Of a stretch of 64,000 nt of DNA, positions 60,919-64,000 are shown piece after piece (the first letter of the stretch is position 1; every line of letters starts with the position of its first letter). Under the pieces are notes generated by a model. It did no database searches. It had not been told where the DNA came from and saw only the letters and a program-made list of their open reading frames with translations. The position numbers were made by a program, and so were the translations under genes. The stretch is from Oligoflexia bacterium (GTDB lineage: Bacteria; Bdellovibrionota; Bdellovibrionia; JABDDW01), in assembly GCA_016715815.1 (NCBI GenBank), contig JADJXN010000004.1, positions 62,001-126,000 of the forward strand, in the 5' to 3' direction.

Positions 60919-62526
60919 CTACTGGCAAGAAGCGGGTAGACCAAGAATTTCAGTATCTATATAGCTTAAAAGGCTGGGCATATCTAAAGCATTGCCGTTT
61001 TTAACAAAACTCTCTTGATTAGACATTTTTTTACCACCCATTTTAAGTATTTTTTCATTCAAAATATTTGAGGGCTCAACACCTGATTTTTCTTTTACAT
61101 AACTAATAACTGTTGCAGCAGCAGCTGCCACAAGAGGGCCTGACATAGAAGTGCCTGCCATATAGACATAAGGTTGCTCAGAAAAAATGCCAAGTGAGAG
61201 TAAACCAGTACTTGATGCGTTTGAGTCGCACCCTGGGGCTGTGATTTCAACATAATGTGTGCTGTAATTTGAAAACCCGCATTTTTCACCAAAGACTCCA
61301 TTAACGGAATCTGCGGCGCCTACGGCCATCATGCCATTCAACTCAGCGCCATATATTGCGGGGAAAAATGGTTGAGAGCTTGTGATTTCTATTGAGTTAT
61401 TACCAGCAGATGCAGCAATAAAAACCCCTTTATTAACTGCGTAAGTTAATGCATTAAGAGCTGTAGTACTTGAGCCAAGACGACCAACACTTAAGTTAAT
61501 TACTTTTGCACCATTATCAGCAGCATATCTAATGGCATTTTCCATTAATAAAAGAGGATCTGTGCCACCATAACCAGGCAAGATGGGCCTTCCAAAAACA
61601 TTTAAGTGCATAATTTTAACTCTAGCTGAGCCAAGCCCTACTACACCAACATTGTTATTCACATTGGCGGCAATTAATCCTGCTACATGTTCTCCGTGTG
61701 GCATGCCATATTCATCAACCACATTGCCAGAGCTTGTGGCAAAATTGTAACCATTAATATCATCAACAAAACCGTTGTTGTCGTCATCAACACCGGGTTT
61801 GCCATTTTTTTCGCTTAAATTTTCCCAGTTGCGCCCAACCATATCGGCATGAACTAAGTCATTGCCGGTATCAATAACGGCAACAGTGATGACATCTTCA
61901 GTGTTAATAATTTTATTAAATATTTTATTATATAAGTACTCATAGCCAAGAGCTTTTAAATGAGAGAGACTATTGTAGTAAGTGTCATTGGGTGTTGTGG
62001 TGGTTGTAGAGAGAAGATCTAAACTTTTATTCAGAGAAGTGCTTAGAACACATTTAGAGGCTGAAGTTATTTTTTCTAATTCACTAACACTCATTTCATT
62101 TGGCAAATGCCACACAACAGATTGCTCGCTCATGATCTCAGGGTTGGTTGATGAATTAAGCTGGGTAATTAAATCTCTTTGAGGAAGCTGAGCTGGATCT
62201 TTAAGTGCACATTGTCTATTTAGAGTAAGAATAATTTGTGTGTTTTTTTCTAAAACAATATTTGTGCTTAGGGTGTCAATCTTTGATGAATCAATAAAAT
62301 CGTTTACATCAAATTTTTTTACTGTATGGAAAGAATTTGTGGTGATGGTTTCTTGATTTAATTTTGTCACCCTTGCAGCCAAGTTTTGCTTTGTAGGGCA
62401 AACCCCGCCAAAAGCACTGCCAGAGTTAGCTTTTATTGAATTAATTCCGGTTAAAGGTTGCTCGGAGCAGCCTGCAGTTAGCATCAGAGTAAATCCAACT
62501 AAAATAAGCCCACATTTGTTTCCCAT
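60919..62526 (-). CDS. Subtilisin-like serine protease, lipoprotein
   Basis: A 535-residue S8 protease with a lipoprotein signal (LMLTAGC, Cys 20). The catalytic triad is visible: Asp 219 in VAVIDTGND, His 277 in MPHGEHVAGL, Ser 460 in MAGTSMSGP, and the oxyanion Asn 376 in ASAGNNS. The first ~180 residues hold a proregion-like part. It is anchored to the outer membrane or secreted, with unknown substrates. The C-terminal ~65 residues after the Ser end in LPASCQ. Confidence 0.9.
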   Translation of the reverse strand: MGNKCGLILVGFTLMLTAGCSEQPLTGINSIKANSGSAFGGVCPTKQNLAARVTKLNQETITTNSFHTVKKFDVNDFIDSSKIDTLSTNIVLEKNTQIILTLNRQCALKDPAQLPQRDLITQLNSSTNPEIMSEQSVVWHLPNEMSVSELEKITSASKCVLSTSLNKSLDLLSTTTTTPNDTYYNSLSHLKALGYEYLYNKIFNKIINTEDVITVAVIDTGNDLVHADMVGRNWENLSEKNGKPGVDDDNNGFVDDINGYNFATSSGNVVDEYGMPHGEHVAGLIAANVNNNVGVVGLGSARVKIMHLNVFGRPILPGYGGTDPLLLMENAIRYAADNGAKVINLSVGRLGSSTTALNALTYAVNKGVFIAASAGNNSIEITSSQPFFPAIYGAELNGMMAVGAADSVNGVFGEKCGFSNYSTHYVEITAPGCDSNASSTGLLSLGIFSEQPYVYMAGTSMSGPLVAAAAATVISYVKEKSGVEPSNILNEKILKMGGKKMSNQESFVKNGNALDMPSLLSYIDTEILGLPASCQ

Positions 62527-62647
62527 GTTGGACTTTTCGGCACATTAGCCAAAGGTTTAGGGCCAGTTTTATTCTTTATGTTTTTAATACTGCACAAGTT
62601 TTAAACAATATTTTTAAAATAGTCTGATCGCCGCAGCGTGTGACATG

Positions 62648-62676
62648 TTGACACTTTGGTGGTTGTAGTTAATTAT
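62648..62676 (+). promoter_or_regulatory. Putative promoter of purD
   Basis: TTGACA (62648-62653), 17-base spacer, AATTAT (62671-62676, four of six to TATAAT). It lies so close to the ATG at 62685 that a transcript from it would be leaderless or nearly so. Confidence 0.4.
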
Positions 62677-62684
62677 GGCTGTCT

Positions 62685-64000
62685 ATGAATATACTTGTCC
62701 TTGGCGGTGGTGGCAGAGAGCACGCCATAATAAAAGCTCTTAAAACTTCCAAAAAAGTAAAAAATCTAAGTTGTGCACCTGGTAACCCAGGAATTGCAAG
62801 AGATGCGGCTTGCCACATTGCAGACCCAACTGATATGCGCACAGTTATTGATTTAGCAAAAAGAATAAAACCAGATTTAGTGATTATTGGCCCTGAAGCC
62901 CCACTCGCATCTGGCGTGGCAGATGCGTTAAGAAGGTTTGAGTATAAAGTTGTTGGTCCTAACCAAAAAGAAGCCCAACTTGAATCTAGCAAAATTTTTG
63001 CAAAAGAATTTATGCAAAAATATTCTATTCCTACAGCCAACTACAAAGTGGTGAACTCAAAAGATGAAATGGTTTTGGCACAAACTAGTTTTTCTGGTCC
63101 ATGGGTTGTGAAGGCTGATGGTTTGGCTGGTGGTAAGGGTGTAAGAATTTGTGAAAATGATAGTGAGTTTAAAAAAGCAGCCACAGATTTTTTTGAAAAA
63201 AAGGTGCTTCAAGAAGCTTCTAATAAAGTTATTTTAGAAGAGTTTATTCAAGGCCAAGAGCTCAGTGTTTTGCTTTTAGTCAGCGGGGATAAGTATCAAA
63301 TTTTGCCATTTGCTCAAGATTACAAGAAACTTCATGATGAGAATAAAGGCCCTAATACTGGTGGAATGGGTGCTTACGCACCGGTGAAATCTTGGGGAAA
63401 AATTTTAAAAAAAGTAGAAGAAAAAATAATTAAGCCAACAATGAAAGGCTTTAATGAAAGCCACTTTGATTACAGAGGCATTTTATATATAGGTCTTATG
63501 ATTAAAGATGGTGAGCCCTATGTTTTAGAGTATAACGTGCGCTTTGGTGACCCTGAAGCACAAGTGATTATGCCGCTCTTACAGGGTGACTGGGTTGATG
63601 TATTTAAACAAATTGCAGATGGCAAAATGCCAAAACTAAATTGGAATAAAAATTCTGCAGTTTGCGTTGTTGTAGCAGCCCCTGGCTACCCAGATAACCC
63701 TCAAAAAGGCTTAAGAGTTTTTATTGATAAAGAGATTTTAAAACAAACAAACAAAGAAAAATATTTTCTCCATGCGGGGACAGCTAGCCACAATGGGTAT
63801 ATTACAAGTGGTGGTAGAGTTTTAAACTGCATTGGAATTGATAAAACTGTAACTCAAGCTAGAGCAAAAGCTTACGAGATAGTAAAAGGTGTCATTCTTA
63901 ATGGCTTGCAAGTCAGAAATGATATTGCAAAAGAAGTTTCTAGCGAAAAAGTATCTAAGGTAAAAAAGTCAAAAGCCCCGGTTAAAGCTTTACCTAAGAA
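62685..64000 (+). CDS. purD: Phosphoribosylamine-glycine ligase (3' end cut by window)
   Basis: Second step of purine synthesis (phosphoribosylamine plus glycine plus ATP). The frame from ATG 62685 runs to the window end without a stop. Blocks: VLGGGGREHAI at the start, KADGLAGGKGVRI, DYKKLHDENKGPNTGGMGAY and YNVRFGDPEAQ (metal/ATP site), then VRNDIAKE at the usual end of the family. About 18 further residues follow (VSKVKKSKAPVKAL and beyond), a Lys-rich extension not in typical GARS. No Shine-Dalgarno is seen before the ATG. Confidence 0.92.
   Translation, partial: MNILVLGGGGREHAIIKALKTSKKVKNLSCAPGNPGIARDAACHIADPTDMRTVIDLAKRIKPDLVIIGPEAPLASGVADALRRFEYKVVGPNQKEAQLESSKIFAKEFMQKYSIPTANYKVVNSKDEMVLAQTSFSGPWVVKADGLAGGKGVRICENDSEFKKAATDFFEKKVLQEASNKVILEEFIQGQELSVLLLVSGDKYQILPFAQDYKKLHDENKGPNTGGMGAYAPVKSWGKILKKVEEKIIKPTMKGFNESHFDYRGILYIGLMIKDGEPYVLEYNVRFGDPEAQVIMPLLQGDWVDVFKQIADGKMPKLNWNKNSAVCVVVAAPGYPDNPQKGLRVFIDKEILKQTNKEKYFLHAGTASHNGYITSGGRVLNCIGIDKTVTQARAKAYEIVKGVILNGLQVRNDIAKEVSSEKVSKVKKSKAPVKALPK

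Noticed and set aside
62669..63040. 123-codon minus-strand frame over the purD start
   Set aside because: Antisense to the conserved purD N-terminal domain; no ribosome binding site, no family.
1..64000. CRISPR arrays, tRNA or rRNA genes, insertion sequences and prophage
   Set aside because: No regularly spaced direct repeats, cloverleaf-like sequences, rRNA segments, transposase or phage structural genes were recognised on reading; a tRNAscan or similar computation was not possible.

Overview
This AT-rich window reads as chromosomal DNA from a Gram-negative, flagellated, non-model bacterium, most likely a member of the Bdellovibrionota (Bdellovibrio-like). The pointers are the mix of many small exported proteins and outer-membrane barrels, a lipoyl/PDH operon, tandem flagellins, a Tad-type secretion gene with FHA proteins, an unusual topoisomerase VI pair, a serine-palmitoyltransferase-like enzyme and several secreted hydrolases. 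The taxonomic assignment is an inference; there is no rRNA in the window. No tRNA, rRNA, insertion sequence, prophage or CRISPR array was recognised. Genes are densely packed, with many same-strand and tail-to-tail overlaps.

Layout. 1-4 kb: small exported proteins, a short YgfZ-like protein, an exported nuclease/phosphatase-fold protein and SfsA. 4-8.6 kb: operon lipA-pdhC(E2)-lpdA(E3)-lipB plus a small membrane protein, which makes and uses the lipoyl cofactor. 8.6-11 kb: two exported unknowns and a TolQ/ExbB-TolR/ExbD motor pair. 11-17 kb: a sulfatase-fold lipoprotein that has lost its metal motifs, an HNH nuclease, then a block (14.1-16.8 kb) of cytochrome b561, membrane-bound LuxR-type HTH, PepSY and His-rich exported proteins that looks compositionally different from its surroundings. 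17-24.7 kb: a radical SAM gene with a disturbed 5' end, two outer-membrane-type proteins, and an operon of TadC, DUF192 and three FHA proteins. 24.7-35 kb: housekeeping (maf, yggS, proC, DivIVA-like), a barrel protein, MFS exporter, M14 peptidase, C26 amidotransferase-like protein, HD dNTPase-like protein, thyA-folA.

35-43 kb: a lipoprotein, a frameshifted GNAT gene, two flagellin genes with structured leaders, a 31-residue hydrophobic ORF, an ABC1/UbiB kinase and RNase R whose genes overlap by 161 nt. 43-56 kb: EVE protein, LytM peptidase, topoisomerase VI A and B, BioY, a signal-peptide-bearing L/F-transferase-like protein, a GNAT/serine-palmitoyltransferase-like pair, and valS. 56-64 kb: an exported Hsp100/Clp-like double AAA+ protein, a cold-shock protein, glutaryl-CoA dehydrogenase, a subtilisin-like lipoprotein and purD (cut by the window end).

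The strongest candidates for undescribed biology are the exported Clp-like AAA+ protein (56760-59381), the exported aminoacyl-tRNA-protein-transferase-like protein (49469-50845), the bacterial topoisomerase VI pair (45562-48494), and the structured flagellin leaders, one of which carries a four-codon ORF that contains the flagellin ribosome binding site.
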